From assembly GCF_020615455.1 (NCBI RefSeq), contig NC_059199.1:20621589-20685588 (forward strand): DNA of 64,000 bases. The letters run 5' to 3'. Under the pieces are notes generated by a model. It was not told the origin of the DNA and made no database searches. It saw only the letters and a program-made list of their open reading frames with translations. The stretch's first letter is position 1; every line of letters begins with the position of its first letter. A program made the position numbers and the translations under genes. This document shows, piece after piece, positions 32,339-42,791 of this stretch. This DNA comes from Coregonus clupeaformis. Lineage: Eukaryota > Chordata > Actinopteri > Salmoniformes > Salmonidae.

Positions 32339-32497
32339 CCCTGTAGCTCAGTTGGTAGAGCATGGCGCTTGCAACGCCAGGGTTGTGGATTCGTTTCCCA
32401 CGGGGGGCCAGTATGAAAATGTATGCACTCACTAACTGTAAGTCGCTCTGGATAAGAGTGTCTGCGAAATGACTAAAATGTAAATGTAATGAAGAAA
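32339..32497 (+). mobile_element. tRNA-derived SINE
   Basis: The head folds like a tRNA: CCCTGTAGCTCAGTTGGTAG with box A and GGTTGTGGATTCGTTTCCC with a decayed box B. The anticodon arm TGGCGCTTGCAACGCCA gives loop CTTGCAA. A tRNA-unrelated body and a tail ACTAAAATGTAAATGTAA follow. An 8-bp duplication ATGTAGTC flanks it (32331-32338, 32498-32505). Pol III transcribed in its active state. It lies inside the hAT element and is therefore younger. Confidence 0.92.
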
Positions 32498-33408
32498 ATG
32501 TAGTCTATTTCAGAAGAACAGAATAGCATACTCTGAGTTGTCCTGATCTGGCTATGCCAAATGGCTGTGGGCTACACTAGTTCATTTAACAGGCAAGATT
32601 TGCTTAGAATTCCGTGGCATTATTTTATAGTATGAAGAATACAATTGAACAAAGCTGAATAAAATATAAATATTTTCTCCAAACGATTTGAGGGAGTGCG
32701 CACATGCGGCTATTTTGTGTTGAGCAGTTTACAAAGAAATAGGTACTCCTATATGCTTAATTTAGAGTTATTAATGTAACTTTAGTTGTTCTACAATGTT
32801 GGGCTATATGTTTTGATTTTTAATAAATTGTCAGGCTGCATGATGCGACTCTAATGATGATTTGAAAAAAGACTTGAAAGGCATGAGCTCTGCTTTGTTT
32901 TTTTTTGCGCAGGCTGTACACACTTCATTAGTCTCTCATTCACAATTTGACAAGCACTTGATAATGCCTCGAATTTCATGGCGGCATCCCCTTTGTGGCC
33001 ATAATGCACCCTAAAAAAATCCATGCCTTTTGCGGCCAGTGGCCGTTGTGCCCTTGGCCCAGAGTGCTGCCTTGTGCCCTGCACACTCCGAAGCACCTCT
33101 CACTCACATGGCTTTCCATCAGGTGAGGGTCTTTCTCACAGGCTACAAGTGAAGACAGACACATCGGGGACTCATCTGCGTGCGTCCTTATCCAATTCCG
33201 AGGTGCATATTGAAGATATTGGAAGAGCTGTCCACATATACTTTGAGTAGGCCTAACGAACAGCAAAAGCACTAGCCTATGTCAATCTACTATCCCCCAT
33301 AGTACAAAAGTTGACATGTTCTATTCTGTGCGAGAAATAAATATTACAAACATAGTCTGGGACAGTTGTTGGATGCAATAGATCCCAAATTAATACAACC
33401 ACTAGCAT

Positions 33409-33421
33409 AAAAAAAAAAAAT
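33409..33421. repeat. Poly(A) tract
   Basis: Short A run inside the hAT-like element; no coding meaning. Confidence 0.7.
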
Positions 33422-34935
33422 TACGCAATGTGGCTGACGCAACAGATCAGAACGTTTAGCTTAAAATGTTGATAAACTATAAGGCTATTTCTTTACATTA
33501 TAAGTACAGCAATGCGCACAAGGCAGTAGGCTATAAGCGCTAATCATTAGCGAGGAAACACCATTCTCAAAAGTGACTGTAAATGTGATTATCTATGTAA
33601 TGCTTTTATTATAAAGGTGCATTTTTATGGTGAAAATTATCTTCCCCAAACTTGAAACTCACACGCTGCTTATGTATGCCAGTTAGGCTCTAAACCCCTT
33701 GTAAAGCGGATTAATGTGCTTAATTTTAAGAAGTTATTTGGCCACTTTAGTTGTGATACAACTATGATTAGGTGTGTGACTATGATTAGAAAAAGTCGCG
33801 CAAAAAAAGGCAGTTTCTTATGCTGGGCATTCACAAGTGATAATATATAATGATGAGTAATAGGATAATATTGTCACCCATCAGACTATTCTTGATTTAA
33901 TCTTGTCTTTACATATACTAAATAATATATGTATGACATTTGTTTTGATTTAGAATGGACCATTATCATGCACCTGTCTCGAAACATGGGCAGCAGGAAA
34001 AAATTGATGTAATCTATGCACTGAAATAGTGAATGGAGGACGCTTTTCCCGTGGTTCATTTTCATGCCAGCCAGGTAGGTGATACTCCTCTTGTAAAGAT
34101 AAACAATGTGCTTAATATTAGGAAAGTTGAGAAATAAATATAGTAGGCCTAGCCTATAGAAAGCTGATGGTATCCTCCTCATTTTAGTAGAGGCTATCAC
34201 TCTTTTCTCGCGTAATAGCATAGCCTATAGAAATGTTGCGCAACATGAGCTCATGGGCTCTCATGAAGTTTGATTACATTTGCATTGATGTCAGAGTGAT
34301 TAGAGGAACAATAGAGTGCAGAGTACCTGGCGGTTAGCAAGTTTGGTAGGCTACTAATGACCATCAGCAGCATCAGCGCTTGGGAAGCCTAACTACCATG
34401 ACTATAAACGGTCACGTGGAATTAGACTGCCTTCATGAATCGTGACCGCCGGTGTGGCGGTAATACAGTCACTGCAACAGCCCTAGGAACAACACACTAA
34501 TCTAATCAACTACATTTGAATGTTATGACCAGACAACAGGAATGTGCATGATAACCAGTCAACCCAACATACAATTTAAATCCAGTCACTTTAAAAATAC
34601 CCAGAAAACATACAATACAATAAGACATATCAAAATGTGCAGTTCTTTATAAGCGCTTGAAGCAAACCAAACACGACAATTTAATTCACACACTAACACC
34701 AATTTCGTAAATTCAAGTTTTCATCAGTCGTCACACCTCTCCTGGCGTCAGTGACCCTAGGGCTTCCGTGAGAACATCTCTTCATCAAAATTGACACAGA
34801 TAAGGTGTGTTTGATCCCTGTGATAGCCCACAGATGGTCTGCCATCCAAACAGTGTCATAAATTGTGATTGAGTCATCATGCTGTGCTCCTACACCAGCC
34901 AGTCATGAGTATCACCTTATCTCATTCTTCCACTA

Positions 34936-35245
34936 CACTCATACACTATTTTAGGCCCAGCTTTTGGAACTTTGTCTTTCCTGGATATAGCCACTATATT
35001 GTGGCTATATCCAATGGGTATGGATACAGATTTAGAACAAAGTTCAACAGTATTAGTAAAAATGTGATCAATACATGTGGATGATCTTGTTCCTGTAGTG
35101 TTTGTAAACACCCTGGTAAATTGATTAATAACCTGAACCAGATTACAGGCACTAGTTACAGTGAGAAGCTTCCTCTTGAGTGGACAGCTTGATGAAAGCC
35201 AGTCAATATTCAGGTCCCCAAGAAAGTAGACTTCTCTGTGTAAAG
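34936..35245 (-). pseudogene. L2-like LINE endonuclease, C-terminal part
   Basis: First (most 5') piece of the LINE fragmented over 16406-35245. Minus-strand reading gives TNTTGTRSSTCIDHIFTN, then SIPIGYSHNIVAISRKDKVP, where the usual SDHN motif has lost a codon (SHN), then KAGPKIVYE. This is the end of the APE-type domain. An internal small palindrome GGATATAGCCACTATATTGTGGCTATATCC (34980-35009, quoted in parts: GGATATAGCC and GGCTATATCC) is unusual for this segment and may reflect a local duplication. Confidence 0.82.
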
Positions 35246-35268
35246 TGCATGCTTGTGTGTGTGTATCT

Positions 35269-35291
35269 ACGTCTATGAGTGATGGTGGCCT
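35269..35291. repeat. Second copy of a 23-bp string also at 16333-16355
   Basis: The string beginning ACGTCTATGAGTGATGGTGG is identical at both places, and similarity extends into the flanks (GTGTGTA before, GCAAAG/GCGAAAG after). The two copies bracket the nested LINE stack. Confidence 0.85.
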
Positions 35292-35361
35292 TTGCAGCGA
35301 AAGAGTGGTTTGGAAGGCGCTCCAGTTTAGTCGCTCCAGTTTAGCCGACTGGGATTAATAA

Positions 35362-35866
35362 ATATCACCCCCCATCTGTAACTCTCTCACTCATCATTAT
35401 TCATGATTCATTCAGGACTAGCTGTAATCATGGCAGCATCCACCTTAATGAAGGAGTGTTTGGAAAGATTTACAATAAAAGTGACTCTAAAAAGACACAG
35501 TATGTTATTTACCATTAATTTATATTTAGCATAATCTGAAACACAACCAAAACAAACAGAAAATGCATCCAACAAGTTTGAAGTATGACAAGCTTGATGT
35601 AATCGCGTGTTAGGAATATGGGACCAAATACTAAACTTTTGACTACTTTAATACACATATAAGTGAATTTGTCCCAATACTTTTGGTCCCCGAAAATGGG
35701 GGGCTATGTACAAAAAGTGCTGTAATTTCTAAACGGATGACCTAATATGGATTGAAATACCCTCAAATTAAAGCTGACAGTCTGCACTTTAACCTCATAG
35801 TATATACATCTCATTTCAAATCCAAAGTGCTGGAGTTCAGAGTCAAAACAAACAATATATATATAT
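35362..35866 (+). mobile_element. DNA transposon fragment, 3' part
   Basis: Repeat-like, non-coding, with CCCAATACTTTTGGTCCCC near 35674, the kind of sequence found at ends of Tc1-type elements, and a run TATATATATATA at its right border where the next Tc1 starts. No transposase is readable. Assignment to the Tc1 group is from memory of similar sequence and is tentative. Confidence 0.5.
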
Positions 35867-37035
35867 AAGGTCCCACAGTTGACGGTGCATGTCAGAGCAA
35901 AAACCAAGCCATCAGGTAGAAGGAATTGTCCGTAGATCTCCGAGACAGGATTGTGTCGAGGCACAGATCTGGGGAAGGCTACCAAAACATTTCTGCAGCA
36001 TTGAAGGTCCCCAAGAACACAGTGGCCTCCATCATTCTTAAATGGAAGAAGTTTGGAACCACCAAGACTCTTCCCAGATCTGGCCACCCGGCCAAACTTA
36101 GCAATTGGGGGAGAAGGGCCTTGGTCAGGGAGGTGGTCAACAACCTGATGGTCACTCTGACAGAGCTCTAGAGTTCCTCTGTGGAGATGGGAGAAACTTC
36201 CAGAAGGACAACCATCTCTGCAGTACTCCACTAATCAGGCCTTTATGGTAGAGTGGCCAGACAGAAGCCACTCCTCAGTAAAAGGCCCAAGACAGCCCAC
36301 TTGGAGTTTCCCAAAAGGCACCTAAAGACTCTCAGACCATGAGAAACAAGATTCTCTGGTCTGATGAAACCAAAATTGAACTCTTTGGCCTGAATGCCAA
36401 GCGTCACATCTGGAGGATACCTGGCACCATCCCTACGGTGAAGCATGGTGGTGGCAGCATCATGCTATGGGGATGGTTTTCAGCGGCAGGGACTGGGAGA
36501 CTAGTCAGGATTGAGGGAAAGTACAGAAAGATCGTTGATAAAAACCTGCTTCAGAGCGCTCAGGATCTCAGACTGGGGGCGAAGGTTCACCTTCCAACAG
36601 GACAACGACCCTAAGCACACAGCCAAGGCAACGCAGGAGTGGCTTTGGGACAAGTCTCTGAATGTCCTTGAGTAGCCCAGCCACAGCCCGGAATTGAACC
36701 TGATTGAACATCTCTGGAGAAACCTGAAAATAGCAGAGCAGCAACGCTCCCCATCCAACCTGACAGAGCTTAGAGGATCTGCAGAGAAGAATGGGAGAAA
36801 CTTGTAGCGTCATAACCAAGAAGACTCAAGGCTGTAATCGCTGCCAAAGGTGCTTCAACAAAGTCCTTTTTTTAAATATAAATTTGCAAAGATGTCAAAA
36901 AAACTGTTTTTGCTTTGTCATTATGGGATATTGTGTGTAGATTGATGAGGGGGGAAAACAATTTAATCCATTTTAGAATAAGGCTGTAACGTAACAAAAT
37001 GTGGAAAAAGTCAAGGGGTCTGAATACTTTCCGAA
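35867..37035 (+). mobile_element. Tc1-family transposon, left end lost
   Basis: Same family as 16573-18928, opposite orientation. It starts in the leader (AAGGTCCCACAGTTGACGG) without the left TIR and ends with GGGGTCTGAATACTTTCCGAATA, where the next Tc1 element begins within the last bases of the TIR. Confidence 0.9.
35889..36806 (+). pseudogene. Tc1 transposase pseudogene
   Basis: ATG at 35889, then a shift brings the frame VDLRDRIVSRHRSGEGYQNI into use. The DNA-binding part is complete to VTLTEL, where a TAG stops it (36171). Further on RNKILWSDETKIELFGLNAK carries the first Asp. The second-Asp block is shifted (plus strand CAACGACCCTAAGCACAC at 36603), and the Glu block has a stop (GAGTAGCCCAGCC at 36670). 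Multiple breaks. Confidence 0.87.
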
Positions 37036-37439
37036 TACAGTACCAGTCAAAAGTTTGGACACATCTACTCATTCAAGGGTTTCTATTTATTTTTACTATT
37101 TTCTACATTATAGAATAATAGTGAAGACATCAAAACTATGAAATAACACATGGAATCATGTAGTAGCCAAAAAAGTGTTCAAAATATATTTTGTATCTGA
37201 GATTCTTCAAATAGCCACCCTTTGCCTTGATGACAGCTTTGCACACTATTGGCATTCTCTCAACCAGCTTCATGAGGTAGTCACCTGGAATGCATTTCAA
37301 TTAAAAGATGTGCCTTCTTAAAAGTTAATTTGTGGAATTTCTTTCCTTCTTAATGTGTTTGAGCCAATCAGTTGTGTTGTGACAAGGTAGGGGGGAATAC
37401 AGAAGATAGCCCTATTTGGTAAAAGACCAAGTCCATATT

Positions 37440-38389
37440 ATGGCAAGAACAGCTCAAATAAGCAAAGAGAAACGACAGTCCCATCATTTCTTTAAGACAC
37501 AAAGGTCAGACAATCCGGAAACTTTCCAGAACTTTTAAAGTTTCTTCAAGTGCAGTCGCAAAAACCATCAAGCGCTATGATGAAACTGGCTTTCATGAGG
37601 ACCGCCACAGGAAAGGAACACCCAGAGTTACCTCTGCTGCAGAGGATAAGTTCATTAGAGTTAACTTCACCTCAGATTGCAGCCCAAATAAATGCTTCAC
37701 AGAGTTCAAGTAACCGACACATCTCAACATCAACTGTTCAGAGGAGACTGCGTGAGTCAGGCCTTCATGGTCAAATTGCTGCAAAGAAACCACTACTAAA
37801 GGACACCAATAATAAGAAGAGACTTGCTTGGGCCAAGAAACACAAGCAATGGACATTAGACTGGTGGAAATCTGTCTTTTGGTCTGATGAGTCCAAATGT
37901 GAGATTTTTGGTTCCAACCGCCGTGTCTTTGTGAGACGCGGTGTGGGTGAATGGATGATCTCCGCATTTGTGGTTCCTGCCGTGAAGCATGGAGGAGGAG
38001 GTGTGATGGTGTGGGGGCGCTTTGTTGGTGAGACTCTCTCTGATTTATTTAGAATTCAAGGCACACTTAACCAGCATGGCTACCACAGCATTCTGCAGCG
38101 ATACGCCAACCCATCTGGTTTGGGCTTAGTGGGACTATCATTTGTTTTTCAACAGGACAATCACCCAAAACACACCTCCAGGCTGTGTAAGGCCATTTTG
38201 ACCAACAAGGAGAGTGATGGAGTGCTGCATCAGATGACCTGGCCTCCACAATCACCCGACCTCAACCCAATTGAGATGGTTTGGGATGAGTTGGACCGCA
38301 GAGTGAAGGAAAAGCAGCCAACAAGTGCTCAGCATATATGGGAACTCCTTCAAGACTGTTGGCAAAGCATTCCTCATGAAGCTGGTTGA
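37440..38389 (+). pseudogene. Tc1 transposase, mostly open
   Basis: The ATG at 37440 reads MARTAQISKEKRQS and then shifts; a segment to about 37560 is damaged. From 37550 to 38389 an open frame of 279 codons carries the end of the DNA-binding part, LRESGLHGQIAAKKPLLKD, the first Asp in FWSDESKCEIFG, GGGGVMVWGRF, the second Asp in FQQDNHPKHTSRL and the Glu in PQSPDLNPIEMVWDELDRRV. The catalytic domain is intact in sequence; the N-terminal shift disables the product. Confidence 0.9.
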
Positions 38390-38590
38390 GAGAATGCAAA
38401 GAGTGTGCAAAGCTGTCATCAAGGCAAAGGGTGGCTATTTTGAAGAATCTCAAATATATTTTGATTTGTTTAACACTTTTTGGGTGACTACATGATTCCA
38501 CATGTGTTATTTCATAGTTTTGATGTCTTCACTATTATTCTACAATGTAGAAAACAGTAAAAAATTAAGAAAAACCCTTGAATGAGTAGG

Positions 38591-38940
38591 TGTCATGTTC
38601 GTTTAAGGACGGGTCAGACCAAGGCGTAGCGTGAAATGCGTACATGTTTATTTCACTGATAAACACACGAACAAAACAACAAACCAACGAAACGCGAAGT
38701 CCTAAGGCTAAACACAATACAAGCCTCTAACACGGAACAAGATCCCACAACTAATGATTGCCAATAGGCTGCCTAAGTATGATCCCCAATCAGAGACAAC
38801 GAGCGACAGCTGTCTCTGATTGGGAATCACACCCGGCCAAACATAGACATACACCACCTAGAACGAAAACATAGAAATAACAACCTAGAACTCCACACCC
38901 TGACTCAACATACTAGAGTCCCATAAGTCAGGGCGTGACA
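38591..38940 (-). mobile_element. Solo LTR (family of the 54-bp-repeat LTR elements)
   Basis: TGTCATGTTCGTTTAAGG at the left and AGTCAGGGCGTGACA at the right; 5-bp duplication GTAGG on both sides (38586-38590, 38941-38945). Removing it with one GTAGG restores the Tc1 end. Length 350 bp. Left behind by recombination between two LTRs of a former full element. Confidence 0.93.
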
Positions 38941-38971
38941 GTAGGTGTGTCCAAACTTTTGACTGGTACTG

Positions 38972-39008
38972 TATATATACATAATTTATATATATATATA
39001 TATATATA
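38972..39008. repeat. (TA)n-rich spacer between two Tc1 elements
   Basis: TA-rich dinucleotide sequence between the right end of one Tc1 and the left end of the next; probably grown from the TA target sites. Confidence 0.85.
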
Positions 39009-40589
39009 CAGTGGGGAGAACAAGTATTTGATACACTGCCGATTTTGCAGGTTTTCCTACTTACAAAGCATGTAGAGGTCTGTAATTTTTATCATAGGTA
39101 CACTTCAACTGTGAGAGACGGAATCTAAAACAAAAATCCAGAAAATCACATTGTATGATTTTTAAGTAATTAATTTGCATTTTATTGCATGACATAAGTA
39201 TTTGATACATCAGAAAAGCAGAACTTAATATTTGGTACAATTACAGAGATTTCCTGTAGTTCTTGACCAGGCTTGCACACATTGCAGCAGGGATTTTGGC
39301 CCACTCCTCCATACAGACCTTCTCCAGATCCTTCAGGTTTCGGGGCTGTCGCTGGGCAATACAGACTTTCAGCTCCCTCCAAAGATTTTCTATTGGGTTC
39401 AGGTCTGGAGACTGTCTAGGCCACTCCAGGACCTTGAGATGCTTCTTACGGAGCCACTCCTTAGTTGCCCTGGCTATGTGTTCCGGGTCGTTGTCATGCT
39501 GGAAGTCCCAGCCACGACCCATCTTCAATGCTCTTACTGAGGAAAGGCGGTTGTTGGCCAAGATCTCGCGATACATGGCCCCATCCATCCTCCCCTCAAT
39601 ACGGTGCAGTCGTCCTGTCCCCTTTGCAGAAAAGCATCCCCAAAGAATGATGTTTCCACCTCCATGCTTCACGGTTGAGATGGTGTTCTTGGGGTTGTAC
39701 TCATCCTTCTTCTTCCTCCAAACACAGCAGGTGGAGTTTAGACCAAAAAGCTATATTTTTGTCTCATCAGACCACATGACCTTCTTCCATTCCTCCTCTG
39801 GATCATCCAGATGGTCATTGGCAAACTTCAGACGGGCCTGGACATGCGCTGGCTTGAGCAGGGGGACCTTGTGTGCGCTGCAGGATTTTAATTCATGACG
39901 GCGTAGTGTGTTACTAATGGTTTTCTTTGAGACTGTGGTCCCAGCTCTCTTCAGGTCATTGACCAGGTCCTGCCGTGTAGTTCTGGGCTGATCCCTCACC
40001 TTCCTCATGATCATTGATGGCCCACGAGGTGAGATCTTGCATGGAGCCCCAGACCGAGGGTGATTGACCGTCATCTTGAACTTCTTCCATTTTCTAATAA
40101 TTGCGCCAACAGTTGTTGCCTTCTCACCAAGCTGCTTGCCTATTGTCCTGTAGCCCATCCCAGCCTTGTGCAGGTCTACAATTTTATCCCTGATGTCCTT
40201 ACACAGCTCTCTGGTCTTGGCCATTGTGTAGAGGTTGGAGTCTGTTTGATTGAGTGTGTGGACAGGTGTCTTTTATACAGGTAACGAGTTCAAACAGGTG
40301 CAGTTAATACAGGTAATGAGTGGAGAACAGGAGGGCTTCTTAAAGAAAAACTAACAGGTCTGTGAGAGCCAGAATTCATACTGGTTGGTAGGTGATCAAA
40401 TACTTATGTCATGCAATAAAATGCAAATGCATTACTTAAAAATCATACAATGTGATTTTATGGATTTTTGTTTTAGATTCCGTCTCTCACAGTTGAAGTG
40501 TACCTATGATAAAAATTACAGACCTCTACATGCTTTGTAAGTACGAAAACCTGCAAAATCGGCAGTGTATCAAATACTTGTTCTCCCCA

Positions 40590-40592
<3 letters not shown>
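39009..40592 (-). mobile_element. Tc1-family transposon, complete ends
   Basis: Same family as 465-2004, reverse orientation: CAGTGGGGAGAACAAG on the left and CTTGTTCTCCCCACTG on the right. The ends are intact and perfect inverses over the first 16 bases. Length 1584 bp. Flanked on both sides by TA-rich microsatellite. Confidence 0.95.
39241..40224 (-). pseudogene. Tc1 transposase with a single internal stop
   Basis: The ATG at 40224 (MAKTRELCKDIRDKIVDLHK) opens a frame of 157 codons covering both helix-turn-helix motifs and the first catalytic Asp (VMWSDETKI), then TAG at 39751-39753. Reading resumes as LFGLNST-like sequence, and a one-base change near 39665 (AAAGAATGATGTTTCC) links to the block GRGWDFQHDNDPEHIARA (second Asp) and QSPDLNPIENLWRELKV (Glu), ending at 39241. 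The TAG is shared with the copy at 836-1788. Confidence 0.9.

Positions 40593-40632
<40 letters not shown>
40593..40632. repeat. (TA)n microsatellite
   Basis: About 20 TA units between the right end of one Tc1 and the left end of the next element. Confidence 0.97.
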
Positions 40633-40635
<3 letters not shown>

Positions 40636-40726
40636 TAAACAAATATATAAATGCAACATGCAACAATTTCAAAGATTTTACTGAGTTACAGTTCATATAA
40701 GGAAATTAGTCAATTGAAACAGGGCT

Positions 40727-42667
40727 CCGGGCAGCTGAGCGGAAATGGTGGAAAACTAGACTCCCTGCGGACCTGTCATCTTTTCACTCCCTCCTCTCTA
40801 CATTTTCTTCCTCTGTTTCTGCTGCTAAAGCCACTTTCTACCACTCTAAATTTCAAGCCTCTGCCTCTAACCCTAGGAAGCTCTTTGCCACCTTCTCCTC
40901 CCTGCTGAATCCTCCTCCTCCTCCCCCTCCCTCCTCCCTCTCTGTGGATGACTTCGTCAACCATTTTGAAAAGAAGGTTGACGACATCCGATCCTCATTC
41001 ATTAAGTCAAATGACACCGCTGGTCCTGCTCACACTGCCCTACCCTATGTTTTGACTTCTTTCTCCCCTCTCTCTCCAGATGAAATCTTGCGACTTGTGA
41101 CGGCCGGCCGCCCAACAACCTGCCCGCTTGGCCCTATCCCCTCCTCTCTTCTCCAGACCATTTCCGGAGACCTTCTCCCTTACCTCACCTCGCTCATCAA
41201 CTCATCCTTGTCCGCTGGCTATGTCCCTTCTGTCTTCAAGAGAGCGAGAGTTGCACCCCTCCTCAAAAAACCTACACTTGATCCCTCCGATGTCAACAAC
41301 TACAGACCAGTATCCCTTCTTTCTTTTCTCTCCAAAACTCTTGAGTGAGCCGTCTCTAGCAAACTCTCCTGCTATATCTCTCAGAATTACCTTCTTGATC
41401 CAAACCAGTCAGGTTTCAAGACTGGTCATTCAACTGAGACTGCTCTTCTCTGTGTCACGGAGGCTCTCCGCACTGCTAAAGCTAACTCTCTCTCCTCTGC
41501 TCTTATCCTTCTAGACCTATCTGCTGCCTTTGATACGGTGAACCATAAGATCCTCCTCTCCACCCTCTCCGAGTTGGGCATCTCCAGCCCTGCTCACTCT
41601 TGGATTGCATCCTACCTGACAGGTCGCTCCTACCAGGTGGCGTGGCGAGAATCTGTCTCCGCACCACATGCTCTCACCACTGGTGTCCCCCAGGGCTCAG
41701 TTCTAGGCCCTCTCCTATTCTCTCTATACACCAAGTCACTTGGCTCTGTCATATCCTCACATGGTCTCTCCTATCATTGCTACGCAGACGACACACTATT
41801 AATTTTCTCCTTTCCCCCTTCTGATAACCAGGTGGCGAATCGCATCTCTGCATGTCTGGCAGACATATCAGTGTGGATGTCGGATCACAAGCTGAACCTC
41901 GGCAAGACGGAGCTGCTCTTCCTCCCGGGGAAGGACTGCCAGCTCCATGATCTCGCCATCACGGTTTACAACTCCATTGATTCCTCCTCCCAGAGTGCAA
42001 AGAACCTTGGCGTGACCCTGGACAACACCCTGTCGTTCTCCGCTAACATCAAAGTGGTGACCCGATCCTGCAGGTTCATGCTCTACAACATTCGCAGAGT
42101 ACGACCCTACCTTACACAGAAAGCGGCACAGGTCCTAATCCAGGCACTTGTCATCTCCCGTCTGGATTACTGCAACTCGCTGTTGGCTGGGCTCCCTGCC
42201 TGTGCCATTAAACCGCTACATTTTATCCAGAACGCTGCAGCCCGTCTGGTGTTCAACCAAGTTCTCTCATGTCACCCCGCTCCTCCGCACACTCCACTGG
42301 CTTCCAGTTGAGGCTCGCATCTACTACAAGACCATGGTGCTTGCCTACGGAGCTGTGAGGGGAACGGCACCTCCTTACCTTCAGGCTCTGATCAGACCCT
42401 ACACCCAAACGAGGGCACTACGTTCATCCACCTCTGGCCTGCTCGCCCCCCTACCTCTACGGAAGCACAGTTCCCACTCAGCCCAGTCAAAGCTATTCAC
42501 TGCTCTGGCACCCCAATGGTGGAACAAGCTCCCCCACGACGCCAGGACAGCGGAGTCACTGACCACCTTCCGTAGACATTTGAAACCCTACCTCTTTAAG
42601 GAATACCCGAACCCCCCCCCCCCATACATAATTTTTTTGTAAGAGCATCTGCTAAATGACTTAAATG
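40727..42667 (+). mobile_element. L2-like LINE (second family), 5'-truncated
   Basis: Plus strand, RT-only copy with a short 3' UTR and tail GCTAAATGACTTAAATGTTAA. TTGAAA flanks it (40721-40726 and 42673-42678, borders uncertain by a few bases). Differs in sequence from the L2-like elements at 16406-35245 and 26473-29682. C-runs near 40915 and 42610 may be unstable. Confidence 0.88.
40944..42642 (+). pseudogene. L2-like reverse transcriptase pseudogene
   Basis: First stretch MDDFVNHFEKKVDDIRSSFI to NNYRPVSLLSFLSKTLE, stopped by TGA at 41346-41348. A shifted part with GFKTGHSTETALL-like sequence follows at about 41410, then LDLSAAFDTVNHKILLSTL (motif A), GVPQGSVLGPLLFSLYTKS (motif B), YHCYADDTLLIF (catalytic YADD) and AKNLGVTLDNTLSFSANI. 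After 42311 the frame changes again and ends with FRRHLKPYLFKEYP at about 42620. The catalytic centre is intact. Confidence 0.88.
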
Positions 42668-42791
42668 TTAAATGTTGAAATAAATTCATTAGGCCTTAAT
42701 CTATGGATTTCACATTACTGGGAATACAGATATGCATCTGTTTGTTACAGATACCTTTAAAAAAAGGTAGAGGCATGGATCAGAATACCAG

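Larger units (their letters stand above)
32108..34485. mobile_element. hAT-like non-autonomous DNA transposon
   Basis: The ends are inverted: TAGGGCTGTGGCGGTCACGAT on the left and, in inverse, TAGGGCTGTTGCAGTGAC on the right, with the GGCGGTCACGAT motif repeated inside both ends. An 8-bp target duplication, GGAACATC (32100-32107) and GGAACAAC (34486-34493), with one difference, is of hAT length. Length 2378 bp including a nested SINE. No hAT transposase motifs; the longest frames (about 80-110 codons) show nothing recognisable, so an autonomous relative is required. Confidence 0.8.
16406..35245 (-). mobile_element. L2-like LINE broken into six pieces by nested insertions
   Basis: Six minus-strand segments form one element in collinear order: 34936-35245 (endonuclease C-terminus), 29683-29808 (linker), 25333-26472 (RT N-terminal half), 20099-20624 (RT C-terminal part), 18931-19133 and 16406-16570 (3' UTR, ending TAATAAAATAAAAATA). 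The gaps are filled by other elements. Across the 16573-18928 Tc1 the LINE text continues exactly once the TA is removed. The A/B Tc1 pair at 20627-25330 also sits at one TA, and the text resumes with TATGGTTGAGTCATCAGC. The pieces total about 2.5 kb. 5' end lost near 35245. Confidence 0.82.
37038..38971 (+). mobile_element. Tc1-family transposon with long inverted repeats, containing a solo LTR
   Basis: Termini CAGTACCAGTCAAAAGTTTG and the inverse CTTTTGACTGGTACTG. The inverted repeats are about 220 bp, and the left one contains a copy of the transposase 3' coding end (TCAACCAGCTTCATGAGG). A solo LTR (38591-38940) splits the right repeat. The element at 1-458 belongs to the same family. Confidence 0.93.

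Noticed and set aside
32339..32411. tRNA gene
   Set aside because: The cloverleaf-like head continues into a SINE body and tail and is flanked by a target duplication; box B is decayed.
32851..33272. Minus-strand frames inside the hAT-like element
   Set aside because: Short, overlapping, without hAT, BED zinc-finger or other motif.
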